The translations under genes were made by a program, and so were the position numbers. A stretch of 55,887 nucleotides of DNA from Cloacibacillus sp. (GTDB lineage Bacteria; Synergistota; Synergistia; Synergistales; Synergistaceae): positions 1-55,887 of the forward strand of contig JAVVPF010000021.1 in the NCBI GenBank assembly GCA_036655895.1, in the 5' to 3' direction. Under the pieces are notes generated by a model that made no database searches, was not told where the DNA came from, and saw only the letters and a list, made by a program, of their open reading frames with translations. Of the stretch, positions 1 to 7,752 are shown piece after piece; position 1 is the first letter of the stretch; each line of letters opens with the position of its first letter.

Positions 1-2
1 TT

Positions 3-179
3 TCTTTGTTGCGCGGGTTTGTAATCATCGTCCCCGCGGCCTTCCTCTTCTCATATACCTCCGCAATGACAGGCGTCTGGTGTGCGCTGCCTGCAACAGA
101 ACTGGCAACGGCCGCACTCGGCCTCTGGCTCTATCGGCTGCGTAAGAAGACAAAAGGCGACGGCGCAAGCTATGTTTAA
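3..179 (+). CDS. MATE family efflux transporter, C-terminal end (cut by window edge)
   Basis: An open frame enters from the left edge and ends at a TAA at 177-179, giving 58 residues. It holds one hydrophobic segment (VIIVPAAFLFSYTS), then a GVW-LP-TE pattern, a second hydrophobic segment (ATAALGLWLY) and a basic tail (RLRKKTK). This is the usual end of a MATE Na+ or H+ antiporter, whose last helix pair carries a G-V-W-x-A-x-P-x-A/T-E signature. The start and the first roughly 390 residues lie outside the window. It is short and read by eye, so membership in another multi-helix exporter family is possible. The gene converges on rarA, with a bidirectional hairpin between them. Confidence 0.6.
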   Translation, partial: SLLRGFVIIVPAAFLFSYTSAMTGVWCALPATELATAALGLWLYRLRKKTKGDGASYV

Positions 180-224
180 GCATGGCGCGCATACATATAT
201 AGCGTATAAAGGAAGAAAAATAAA

Positions 225-248
225 AAAGGGGAGGCAAGACTCCCCTTT
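225..248 (-). terminator. Rho-independent terminator for rarA, possibly bidirectional
   Basis: A perfect 9-bp stem (AAAGGGGAG / CTCCCCTTT) encloses a 6-nt loop. On the minus strand it is followed by a T-rich run (complement of 211-227), 13 nt past the rarA stop. The plus-strand side is also T-rich, so it may serve the convergent MATE gene too. Confidence 0.8.
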
Positions 249-260
249 GCATTTATTTTC

Positions 261-1574
261 TTACTTTTCCGTTTCGTTTTTATCCGCTGAGAACCTTTTC
301 CAGAGGCGTTTCAGGCGGTCTTTTATTTTTATTTCGGCGCCCAGCTCCTCCGGGAAGTAGAAGCGGCGCATTTCGGGGAGGTAGGCCTGCGGCGTCCAAT
401 GGCCGGGGCTGTCGTGGGGATAGACGTAGCCTTCTCCGTCGTTTCTCAGGTGGCTTGGCACCTCCATTATGTTTCCGTCACGGACGTTTTGCTGTGCGGC
501 TTTTATCGCAAGGTAGGCGCTGTTGCTTTTGGGGGCGGCGGCAAGATATATGACGGCTTCAGAGAGGATGAGGTTTGCCTCCGGCATCCCAACGCGGTCT
601 ACGGCGGCTGCGGCGTTCTGCGCGACGACGAGCGCCATCGGGTCTGCCAGCCCTATGTCTTCCGCCGCAGAGATGCAGAGGCGGCGCGTGATGAAGCGTA
701 TGTCGTCTCCGCCTTCGAGCATCCGGGCCAGCCAGTATAGCGCGGCGTCCGGGTCTGAGCCGCGTATGCTTTTTATCAATGCGGAGATGACCGCGTAGTG
801 GTCGTTTGAGTTTCTGTCGTAGCGTTGGGTGGCGGAGCCTACGCTTTCGCGCAGTATCTCTTCCGAAAGCAGCGAGCCGCCGCCCATCGCGGCGGCGGTG
901 ACGGCGGTTTCAAGGCGAGTAAGCGCCTGGCGCGCGTCGCCTCCGGCAAGCGCCGCTATTTTTTCTATTATGCCCTCCTGCGCTGTGACGCCGAGGCGTC
1001 CGAGGCCGCGGTCTTCGTCGGTCATGGCCCTTGTCAGCAGCGCCGCAAGCTCCTCCGTCTTTAGAGGCTCCAGCGTGTAGACTATCATTCGTGAAAGCAG
1101 CGTCTTGTTTATTTCAAACCACGGATTTTCGGTGGTAGTTCCGACGAGTATCAGGTCCCCTGTCTCCACGGAGGGCAAAAGCACGTTCTGTTGTTTGCTG
1201 TTGAAGTGGTATATTTCGTCTACAAAGGCTATGGCCGAGAGTCCGGAGCTCCTTTTTTCCGCGCGCGCACGTTCCACCAGGTCGCGCAGCGTCTCCACCT
1301 TCGCGCTGACGGCGTTTATTTCAAGCAGCGTGCGCCCTGTAGCGCGAGCCATGAGGCGCACAAGCGTCGTCTTTCCGACGCCGGGCGGCCCGTATAGGAT
1401 GCAGCTTGGCGCGCGTCCGCCTTCAAGCAGAAGGCGCAGCGCCTTTCCTTTTCCAAGAATGTGGCTTTGCCCGGCGTATTCGTCAAGCGTCCGCGGGCGC
1501 ATCCGTTCGGCTAATGGGATCTCGAATCCTTCCCCGCCTTCGTCCTGAAAGTCGAAAAGGCCGCTTTCCGCCAT
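261..1574 (-). CDS. rarA: Replication-associated recombination protein A (RarA/MgsA AAA+ ATPase)
   Basis: This 437-aa protein is a clamp-loader-like AAA+ ATPase that acts at stalled replication forks and single-strand gaps. The Walker A motif GPPGVGKT is at residues 62-69. The Walker B/box region reads DEIYHFN at 119-125, where the family usually has DEIHRFN. The sensor/arginine-finger stretch TTTENPWFEIN and the C-terminal tetramerisation domain (KSIRGSDPDAALYWLARML) are both present. Length is normal for the family. The ATG overlaps the stop of the upstream HAD gene by one base (TAATG), which implies translational coupling. The operon ends at the hairpin at 225-248. Confidence 0.95.
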   Translation of the reverse strand: MAESGLFDFQDEGGEGFEIPLAERMRPRTLDEYAGQSHILGKGKALRLLLEGGRAPSCILYGPPGVGKTTLVRLMARATGRTLLEINAVSAKVETLRDLVERARAEKRSSGLSAIAFVDEIYHFNSKQQNVLLPSVETGDLILVGTTTENPWFEINKTLLSRMIVYTLEPLKTEELAALLTRAMTDEDRGLGRLGVTAQEGIIEKIAALAGGDARQALTRLETAVTAAAMGGGSLLSEEILRESVGSATQRYDRNSNDHYAVISALIKSIRGSDPDAALYWLARMLEGGDDIRFITRRLCISAAEDIGLADPMALVVAQNAAAAVDRVGMPEANLILSEAVIYLAAAPKSNSAYLAIKAAQQNVRDGNIMEVPSHLRNDGEGYVYPHDSPGHWTPQAYLPEMRRFYFPEELGAEIKIKDRLKRLWKRFSADKNETEK

Positions 1575-2560
1575 TATTTTATCTTTTTGCGTTCAATGAA
1601 GCGCATCAGGTCTAAGGAATTTTTCGGCGCGGCGCATACTTCCTCCGCCTCCGTAACTATCTCCGCCATCGGAAAACGGCTGGCCAGGAATCTGCTGACG
1701 ACGTCGAACCAGAGTTCGCCCATCTCAGCCGGCGCAAAAGAGGCGCTCTTTTTCCATTCTTCCGGCGTCATTCTGCGTTCTGGGTCTATGCGGAAGCTGC
1801 CGACGCCCAGTGCCGCGGCGCGCATGAGCCAACAGTCCGCGTTGGGCGAGGTGTCGTCGGGCAGAGCGAAGCAGAGCTGCGCCGCGTTGGCAAGCCAGCG
1901 CTCGCCCTTTTTGGCGAATATCTCGCGGTATTCCCACGGCACGAGCGGCTTTGGCTCTTTCAGCTCTGCCACTAGGTCTTCAAGTGTTGGATAGGTGACG
2001 TCTGCCCAGGCGTCCCACTCCGCGGTATCTCTCTGTACAAGCGCCGCGCGCATCCCGGCTCTGCGGGCGCCCTGCAGGTCGTAGAGGAAATCCCCGATGT
2101 AGATGCAGCTGCTTGGGGCCGCACCCATCTCCGCCGCGGCCGCGTTCAGCGCGCGCGGGTCGGGCTTCACCCACGGAAAATTATCTCGCCCCCACGTTTT
2201 TTCGGGCAGCTCAAAACCTATCGCCGCGGCGCCGCGTCTTATTACATCCATGCAGTTGCGTGAAAGTATGCAGTACGGCACATCGTGCGAATCAAGCCAC
2301 TCTATCAGCTCAAAAGCGCCGGGCACAGGCGTCGCCTGTTCAGCGCCCGCCATCTCAAGTTCCTTGAGCTCCGCGAAAAATTCGGCGCGCAGCCCCTCCG
2401 GTAAAGTTTCAGCCTCTTCAAGAAGCATGGCGCGACGCCCGCCGTAATATTTCTCCCTGATGCCCGAGAAATCAAGCCTTGTCTCCGCCAGCACTCCGTC
2501 CCAGTCTAAAAGGAATCCCGCGCATACCGCAGGACTCCAATATGGTTTTTCTATTTGCAT
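1574..2560 (-). CDS. HAD superfamily hydrolase with a C-terminal extension
   Basis: The protein is 328 aa. The N-terminal part is a HAD phosphatase of the phosphoglycolate-phosphatase type: motif I is LLDWDGVLAET (nucleophile D19, D21), followed by a cap region, motif II near SRN, the lysine in WVKPDP, and motif IV in IYIGDFLYD. This covers about residues 1-215. The last ~110 residues (from about KPLVPWEYRE) match no domain I know and make it longer than usual. A GGAGG lies 6 bases before the ATG. It is the first gene of a two-gene unit with rarA. The substrate cannot be inferred; a small phosphate ester is likely. Confidence 0.8.
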   Translation of the reverse strand: MQIEKPYWSPAVCAGFLLDWDGVLAETRLDFSGIREKYYGGRRAMLLEEAETLPEGLRAEFFAELKELEMAGAEQATPVPGAFELIEWLDSHDVPYCILSRNCMDVIRRGAAAIGFELPEKTWGRDNFPWVKPDPRALNAAAAEMGAAPSSCIYIGDFLYDLQGARRAGMRAALVQRDTAEWDAWADVTYPTLEDLVAELKEPKPLVPWEYREIFAKKGERWLANAAQLCFALPDDTSPNADCWLMRAAALGVGSFRIDPERRMTPEEWKKSASFAPAEMGELWFDVVSRFLASRFPMAEIVTEAEEVCAAPKNSLDLMRFIERKKIK

Positions 2561-3023
2561 CGTTTCCTCCAGCTATTTCCCATAAAATAATCCATCACGA
2601 CTACGTGCCCAAAGTGACCCCAGAAAACTTTTAATATCTATATTATACCTGAAGTGCGAACATTTAGGGCTATATCTAATTTATTTTCCGCAAAGTCGAA
2701 AAAAACCCGCGCGATTTCCCAAACGAAGCCATCAAAATACTTGCATTATATGAAAAAAAACATTACACTTGTTGTTGCTTATTGCGCCGATGTCATTACA
2801 CGGAAGGGACGTGAGACGAAAATTGAAAAAAAACACTGGTGTCTGGTGTGACAGACATGGAGGGAAACTCCAAAACTTCTGCAAAGTATCTTCCTGCCCG
2901 CTTTCTTCCGGCTTAATGGCTAAAGCTGCAAAAATGTCAGCTTTGATGTTATATGGCGAGTATCTGCGCATATGACGTCTTCCTTGGATTTTTCAATTCT
3001 ACAAATCTGAGGGGGCATATACA
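2561..3023. other. 463-bp intergenic region between the divergent HAD and ABC-transporter units
   Basis: I see no credible gene here. On the minus strand a perfect -10 box (TATAAT, complement of 2642-2647) stands about 80 nt before the HAD start, with no convincing -35. On the plus strand the last 190 nt form a possible structured leader. It has small stems at 2841-2856 (GTCTG/CAGAC) and 2922-2945 (AAAGCTG/CAGCTTT), then a strong GAGGGGG ribosome site before the ATG at 3024. It matches no riboswitch class I know. Confidence 0.4.
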
Positions 3024-3812
3024 ATGAACGTTACAAACAAACCGTTGATAGTCATTGAGAATTTAAACAAAAGTTTTGAGGATGGAGAAGTCCTCAGAAA
3101 CATCAGCTTTACCATACGCGAGGGCGACCTCGCCTCTATCATAGGACCTTCCGGATGCGGAAAGTCCACGTTTTTGCGCTGCATCAACTGCCTTGAACTT
3201 ATGGACTCAGGCTCTGTCACCGTGGCCGGCGTCACCGTGTCCCGCAAACCTGGCGAAACGCCGAGCGACGCGATGCTGCAGACGGTACATGAGCTGCGCA
3301 CCGAGGTAGGCATGGTCTTTCAAAGCTACAACCTCTTCCCAAACAAGAACCTGCTGCAGAACATCATGCTTGCGCCAATGGTCGTAAAGGGCATGAAGAG
3401 CGACGAGGCCCACGAACTTAGCATGAAGATGCTGCAAAAGGTCGGGCTTGAAGGCTTCGCGCATAAATATCCGTCTACTCTCTCCGGCGGACAGAGCCAA
3501 CGCGCAGCGATTGCGCGAGCGCTTGCTATGAACCCGCGCGTCATGCTTTACGACGAGCCTACCTCCGCGCTTGACCCGGAGCTTGTCGGCGAAGTTTTGC
3601 AGGTCATGAAGGACCTTGACGCCGAGGGCATGACACAGATAATCGTTACGCACGAAATGAAGTTCGCAAGAGACGCTTCGGACTATATCATTTTCATGGA
3701 CAAGGGCGAGATCGTCGAGTACGAAGACGGCGACGTCCTGTTTGAGAACCCGAAGAACGAACGCACGCGCTCGTTCCTTCGTCATTTTGTAAACGCCGGG
3801 GTGACATGCTGA
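3024..3812 (+). CDS. Polar amino acid ABC transporter, ATP-binding subunit (GlnQ/HisP type)
   Basis: This 262-aa ATPase energises uptake of polar amino acids. The Walker A motif GPSGCGKS is at 41-48. The signature is LSGGQSQR at 153-160 (usual form LSGGQQQR), and Walker B VMLYDEP is at 173-179. An inserted loop around residues 73-88 (RKPGETPSDAM) is longer than in E. coli GlnQ. The stop codon overlaps the start of the fused binding-protein/permease gene, so the two are an operon. The GAGGGGG site 9 nt upstream supports the start. Confidence 0.93.
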   Translation: MNVTNKPLIVIENLNKSFEDGEVLRNISFTIREGDLASIIGPSGCGKSTFLRCINCLELMDSGSVTVAGVTVSRKPGETPSDAMLQTVHELRTEVGMVFQSYNLFPNKNLLQNIMLAPMVVKGMKSDEAHELSMKMLQKVGLEGFAHKYPSTLSGGQSQRAAIARALAMNPRVMLYDEPTSALDPELVGEVLQVMKDLDAEGMTQIIVTHEMKFARDASDYIIFMDKGEIVEYEDGDVLFENPKNERTRSFLRHFVNAGVTC

Positions 3813-5386
3813 TGAAAAAGTTTATTGCGCTTATTGCGCTTATAATGGCGCTGGCAATGCCGGGCGCACTCTACGCGGCAGACGCCGCCGCGCCCGCCGC
3901 GGGCGAAAAACTGCTGCGCTGGGGCGGAGACTCCGAAGGCGGATTCCCGTACATGTTCTCCGACCCGAAGGACCCGAAGAAGCTCATCGGCTTTGAGGTG
4001 GACATAGTAGACGCCATAGCCAAGGAACTGGGACGCCGCCCGGTATACGTCAACAACGCGTGGGACAACCTTATCCCGGGCCTTGAACGCAACCTTTACG
4101 ACATCGCCATCAACGGGCTGGAAGTGACTCCGGAGCACGAAGAGACGGTAAACTTCTCAATCCCCTATTACAAGACTTACCTGCAGCTCGCCGTCCGCAA
4201 AAAGGACAACTCCGTCAAGACATTGAAGGACCTTAAGGGAAAGGTAGCGGGCACGCTCAAAGAAAGCTACGCGCAGCAGATCCTCGAAGAGGTCAGCGGC
4301 ATCAACATCCGCACCTACATCGTCGAGGCCAACACCTATGAGGACTTGGCAAACGGACGCCTTGACGCGGCTCTCTTCGACCAGCCCATCGCACTCTACT
4401 CCGCCGGCTTCAACCCCGAGATAAAGTTCGTGGGGCCGCCGATCGGAGAAATCACCTACGCCATCGCCCTCCGCAAGAAGGACAAGGCGCTTCTGGGCGA
4501 GATAAACGCAGCCCTCGTCAAACTCCGCGACAACGGTACGCTGCGCGCGATATATGACAAATGGAACCTTTGGACGCCGGTTATGGCGACGACCTTCAAC
4601 GACTTCGACCCGCCGAAGTTCGAGCCTATCTTCTACAACGAGTGGGCGGAGGCTCACCGTCCAAACCTCACGATAGAAAAACGGCTCCAGCGCTACTGGG
4701 ACGTAATGCCGATGTTCGCGCACGGCGCGCTCGTCACGATGGAGGTCTCAATAGTCGCCATGGTCATCGCGATATGCCTGGGCCTCGCGCTTGCCGTCAC
4801 GCGCGTATTTGCGCCGCGCTGGCTTGCGATGATAGCGACATGGTACGTCGAGATAGTCCGCGGCACTCCTGTTTTGATACAGCTCTTCTTCATCTTCTAC
4901 GGACTTCCGTCCATCGGAATAAAGTTCTCTCCCTTCTGGGCTGGAGCTATAGGCCTTGGCCTCAACTACGCTGCCTACGAGGCTGAAGTATACAGGACGG
5001 GACTGTTTGCCATCCCAAGGACTCAATGGGAATCGGCGCTTGCGCTGGGCATGACGAGATGGCAGGCGATGCAGCAGGTGATACTGCCGCAGGCCGTCCG
5101 CGTAGTCATTCCGCCTATCACGAACGACTTCATCTCCCTGCTCAAGGACTCCTCGCTCGTCTCCATCATCACGATGGTGGACCTGACGAAGGTCTACGGC
5201 CAGGTGTCGGCCACCTACTACGACTACTTCGGCCCCGGCATCATCGTAGCCGTCATCTATCTGCTGCTCGGGCTGCCCTTCGTGCGCTTCGCAAGGCACA
5301 CGGAAAAGCGCCTCGCCGCGGTGGAAAAGGACGGCAAGCAGGGGCACAGGGAAAATATCTACAGAAACAGTACGCGCTACATCTAA
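3812..5386 (+). CDS. Amino acid ABC transporter, substrate-binding protein fused to permease
   Basis: This 524-aa protein joins two parts that are usually separate. It starts with a signal sequence (MKKFIALIALIMALAMPGALYA). A family-3 solute-binding domain follows at about residues 30-255 (GFEVDIVDAIAKELGRR, NGLEVTPEHEE). A linker leads to a GlnP/HisM permease domain at about 290-500, with the EAA loop YRTGLFAIPRTQWESALALG. The binding domain is thus tethered to the membrane. An ATG at 3806 is also possible, but the one at 3812 overlaps the upstream TGA (TGATG) and sits at a better distance from GGGG. Polar or charged amino acid uptake is likely; the exact substrate is unknown. A hairpin follows. 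Confidence 0.92.
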   Translation: MKKFIALIALIMALAMPGALYAADAAAPAAGEKLLRWGGDSEGGFPYMFSDPKDPKKLIGFEVDIVDAIAKELGRRPVYVNNAWDNLIPGLERNLYDIAINGLEVTPEHEETVNFSIPYYKTYLQLAVRKKDNSVKTLKDLKGKVAGTLKESYAQQILEEVSGINIRTYIVEANTYEDLANGRLDAALFDQPIALYSAGFNPEIKFVGPPIGEITYAIALRKKDKALLGEINAALVKLRDNGTLRAIYDKWNLWTPVMATTFNDFDPPKFEPIFYNEWAEAHRPNLTIEKRLQRYWDVMPMFAHGALVTMEVSIVAMVIAICLGLALAVTRVFAPRWLAMIATWYVEIVRGTPVLIQLFFIFYGLPSIGIKFSPFWAGAIGLGLNYAAYEAEVYRTGLFAIPRTQWESALALGMTRWQAMQQVILPQAVRVVIPPITNDFISLLKDSSLVSIITMVDLTKVYGQVSATYYDYFGPGIIVAVIYLLLGLPFVRFARHTEKRLAAVEKDGKQGHRENIYRNSTRYI

Positions 5387-5410
5387 ACCCTATATTTATC
5401 CGCATATAAA

Positions 5411-5449
5411 AAATGGCAGGCCGGAAAATTTACCGGTCTGCTATTTTTT
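5411..5449. terminator. Bidirectional terminator between the ABC operon and recD2
   Basis: A 9-bp stem (5416-5424 with 5433-5441, one G-T pair) is flanked by A-run on the left and T-run on the right, so it can end transcripts from both converging units. Confidence 0.8.
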
Positions 5450-7743
5450 TATTCCATAAACAGGCCGTCGTTTGCCTTTTGGCTCAGACGCTCTTTGAGG
5501 CGCGTGTATCTAGTGCGCGTCTTGTCGTTCTCCACGGCGATGCGTATCGCCTTCTTCTGTCCCACTATGACGACAAGTTTTTTTCCGCGCGTTATCGCGG
5601 TATATAGAAGGTTTCTTTGCAGCAGCACGTAATGCTGGGTCAAGAGCGGGATTATGACGGCGGGATATTCGGAACCCTGCGACTTGTGTATCGAGACGGC
5701 GTAGGCGTGTACCAGCTCTTCCAGCTCCGAGAAATCATAGGTGACGATGCCCGTGTCCATCCTGACGGTGATGGACGATTCTTCGCCGTCCACCTTTGTG
5801 ATGATGCCGATATCCCCGTTATAGACATCTTTGTCATAATTATTTTTTATCTGCATCACTTTGTCGCCCTCTTTGAAGACGCGTTCAAGACGCTGCACGG
5901 AGGCGCCGGCCCGTTTGTTCAATATCTTCTGGAGCTCTGCGTTGAGCCTCTTCGTGCCGACCGTCCCGTTGTGCATCGGCGCTAGCACCTGTATGTCGTT
6001 TATCGGGTCGAAATTAAAACGCTTTGGGATGTTGTCGGCGACAAGCCGTTCGACGGTCTTAAGCACCATATCTTCAAAAATTTTCCGGCAGTCCTCTTCA
6101 GGCAGCCCCGGCGCGTTCACCTTAGGCTCTATAAAATAAAAATCCGATAATTCAAGGCTCTGATCCTCCGGCAGTATCGGCATCTCGCCGTTGTTGACGC
6201 GGTGCGCGTTGACGATTATCCGGCTCTCCTTGCCCTGACGAAATATCTCGGTGAGCATAACGACAGGAACGGAGGCTGAATCTATCAGGTCTTTCAGCAC
6301 GTTGCCGGGCGAGACTGATGGGAGCTGATTTACGTCGCCGACGAAGATGAGGGAGGCGCTCTTAGGCATGGCCTTCAAAAGATGATGAAAGAGTATCTGG
6401 TCTATCATTGAAGCTTCGTCTACGATAAGCAGGTCGCACTCAAGCGGGTTCGTCTCGTTGCGCATGAAGGAGCCGCCGCTGCCGGGAGCGCCTACATATT
6501 CAAGCAGACGATGGATGGTCTTCGCCTCATGGTCTGTTGCCTCCGCCATGCGCTTCGCCGCGCGCCCCGTGGGAGCGGCAAGCAGCACGCGGAAACCGCC
6601 AGCCTCGCGCATTCTAAGAGCCGCGCGGATTATCGTAGTCTTTCCCGTTCCGGGGCCGCCCGTTATCACCATCACTTTGGAATTTACGGCGCGTATTACG
6701 GCCTCGCGCTGAGCCGGAGCAAGCGTTATGCCCATCTCGCGTTCAAGCCAGGGCAGCATCTTGTCGCAGTCGACGCACTGACTGTTATACGGCGCGGCTA
6801 TTATGGCGCGCAGGTTTTTCGCGGAGGTCGTCTCTGCGTAGTAGAAGGCCGGAAGGTATACCGCCTCTTCCTCTTTCCCGTCGCCGTCGGTGAACTTCTC
6901 AACTATTATCTCTTCTGCAAGACGCGCCGCCTCTATGCCGTCGGCTGCCATCTCTTTTTCGACCTGGAGCGTCTTTGCCGCGTTGTCGGTGAGCATGCCT
7001 ATTGGCGCGTAGACGTGGCCGTCCGTTATAAGCTGGTTTAGCACATGCTGCACGCCCGCGCGGACGCGCAGCGGAGAATCTATGGAAAATCCAACTTTGC
7101 GCGCGATCTTGTCCGCTATCGCAAAACCTATGCCGGGGATGTCGAGCGCAAGACGGTAGGGGTTCTCTTTGAGCACCTCTTTAGTGCCGGCGCCGTACTG
7201 CCGGAAGATACGCATCGCGTAGCCCGTGCCGATGCCGTAGCCCTGCAGAAAGACCATTACTTCGCGGATCTCGCGCTGCGCCTGCCAGCCGTCGGCTATC
7301 GCCTCAGCCTTTTTTTCGCTTATGCCCTTTATCAAGGCAAGGCGGTCCGGTTCTTCGTCGAGCACCCGCACCGTATCCTCGCCGAATTTATCGACGATTT
7401 TTTTCGCCATCGCGGGGCCGAGGCCCGGGATGAGGCCGGAGCCGAGAAATTTTTCTATACCGGCCGCAGTAGCGGGCATCGTAGATTCGCATTTGTAAAC
7501 GTGAAACTGCATGCCGTATTTCGCGCTGCGCTCCCACCGGCCCGTGAGAGTCAGCATCTCGCCCTGCGCCGGTTCCGCCATAAGTCCAACCGCGGTGATG
7601 AGGTCGGCGTGGTCGCGCACGCTAAGGCGGAGAACGGTATATCCGTTCTCCGCGTTGTGAAAGGTTATACGTTCCGCCTGTCCGGCAAGTTCTACCATGC
7701 CCTCCGGCGAAGCGGATTGATTTTCTTTAAGGTTCTCCGTCAA
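5449..7743 (-). CDS. recD2: RecD2-type SF1B DNA helicase
   Basis: This 764-aa helicase belongs to the RecD2/YrrC group that works without RecBC. The N-terminal OB-like region is followed by helix-hairpin-helix repeats at about 100-215 (FLGSGLIPGLGPAMAKKIV; IPGIGFAIADKIA). The motor carries Walker A GGPGTGKT at 362-369 and Walker B LLIVDEASMID near 440. The C-terminal UvrD-like motif includes VSIHKSQGSEYPAV and YTAITRGKK. Length and order fit the family. It lies 9 nt behind the amidohydrolase gene and is probably co-transcribed with it and pepA. It probably functions in DNA repair and genome stability. Confidence 0.95.
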   Translation of the reverse strand: MTENLKENQSASPEGMVELAGQAERITFHNAENGYTVLRLSVRDHADLITAVGLMAEPAQGEMLTLTGRWERSAKYGMQFHVYKCESTMPATAAGIEKFLGSGLIPGLGPAMAKKIVDKFGEDTVRVLDEEPDRLALIKGISEKKAEAIADGWQAQREIREVMVFLQGYGIGTGYAMRIFRQYGAGTKEVLKENPYRLALDIPGIGFAIADKIARKVGFSIDSPLRVRAGVQHVLNQLITDGHVYAPIGMLTDNAAKTLQVEKEMAADGIEAARLAEEIIVEKFTDGDGKEEEAVYLPAFYYAETTSAKNLRAIIAAPYNSQCVDCDKMLPWLEREMGITLAPAQREAVIRAVNSKVMVITGGPGTGKTTIIRAALRMREAGGFRVLLAAPTGRAAKRMAEATDHEAKTIHRLLEYVGAPGSGGSFMRNETNPLECDLLIVDEASMIDQILFHHLLKAMPKSASLIFVGDVNQLPSVSPGNVLKDLIDSASVPVVMLTEIFRQGKESRIIVNAHRVNNGEMPILPEDQSLELSDFYFIEPKVNAPGLPEEDCRKIFEDMVLKTVERLVADNIPKRFNFDPINDIQVLAPMHNGTVGTKRLNAELQKILNKRAGASVQRLERVFKEGDKVMQIKNNYDKDVYNGDIGIITKVDGEESSITVRMDTGIVTYDFSELEELVHAYAVSIHKSQGSEYPAVIIPLLTQHYVLLQRNLLYTAITRGKKLVVIVGQKKAIRIAVENDKTRTRYTRLKERLSQKANDGLFME

Positions 7744-7752
7744 CAGAGGCTC

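Noticed and set aside
2654-2851. 65-aa open frame in the 2.6-3.0 kb intergenic region
   Set aside because: Low-complexity Lys/Thr composition, no ribosome site and no similarity that I can see.
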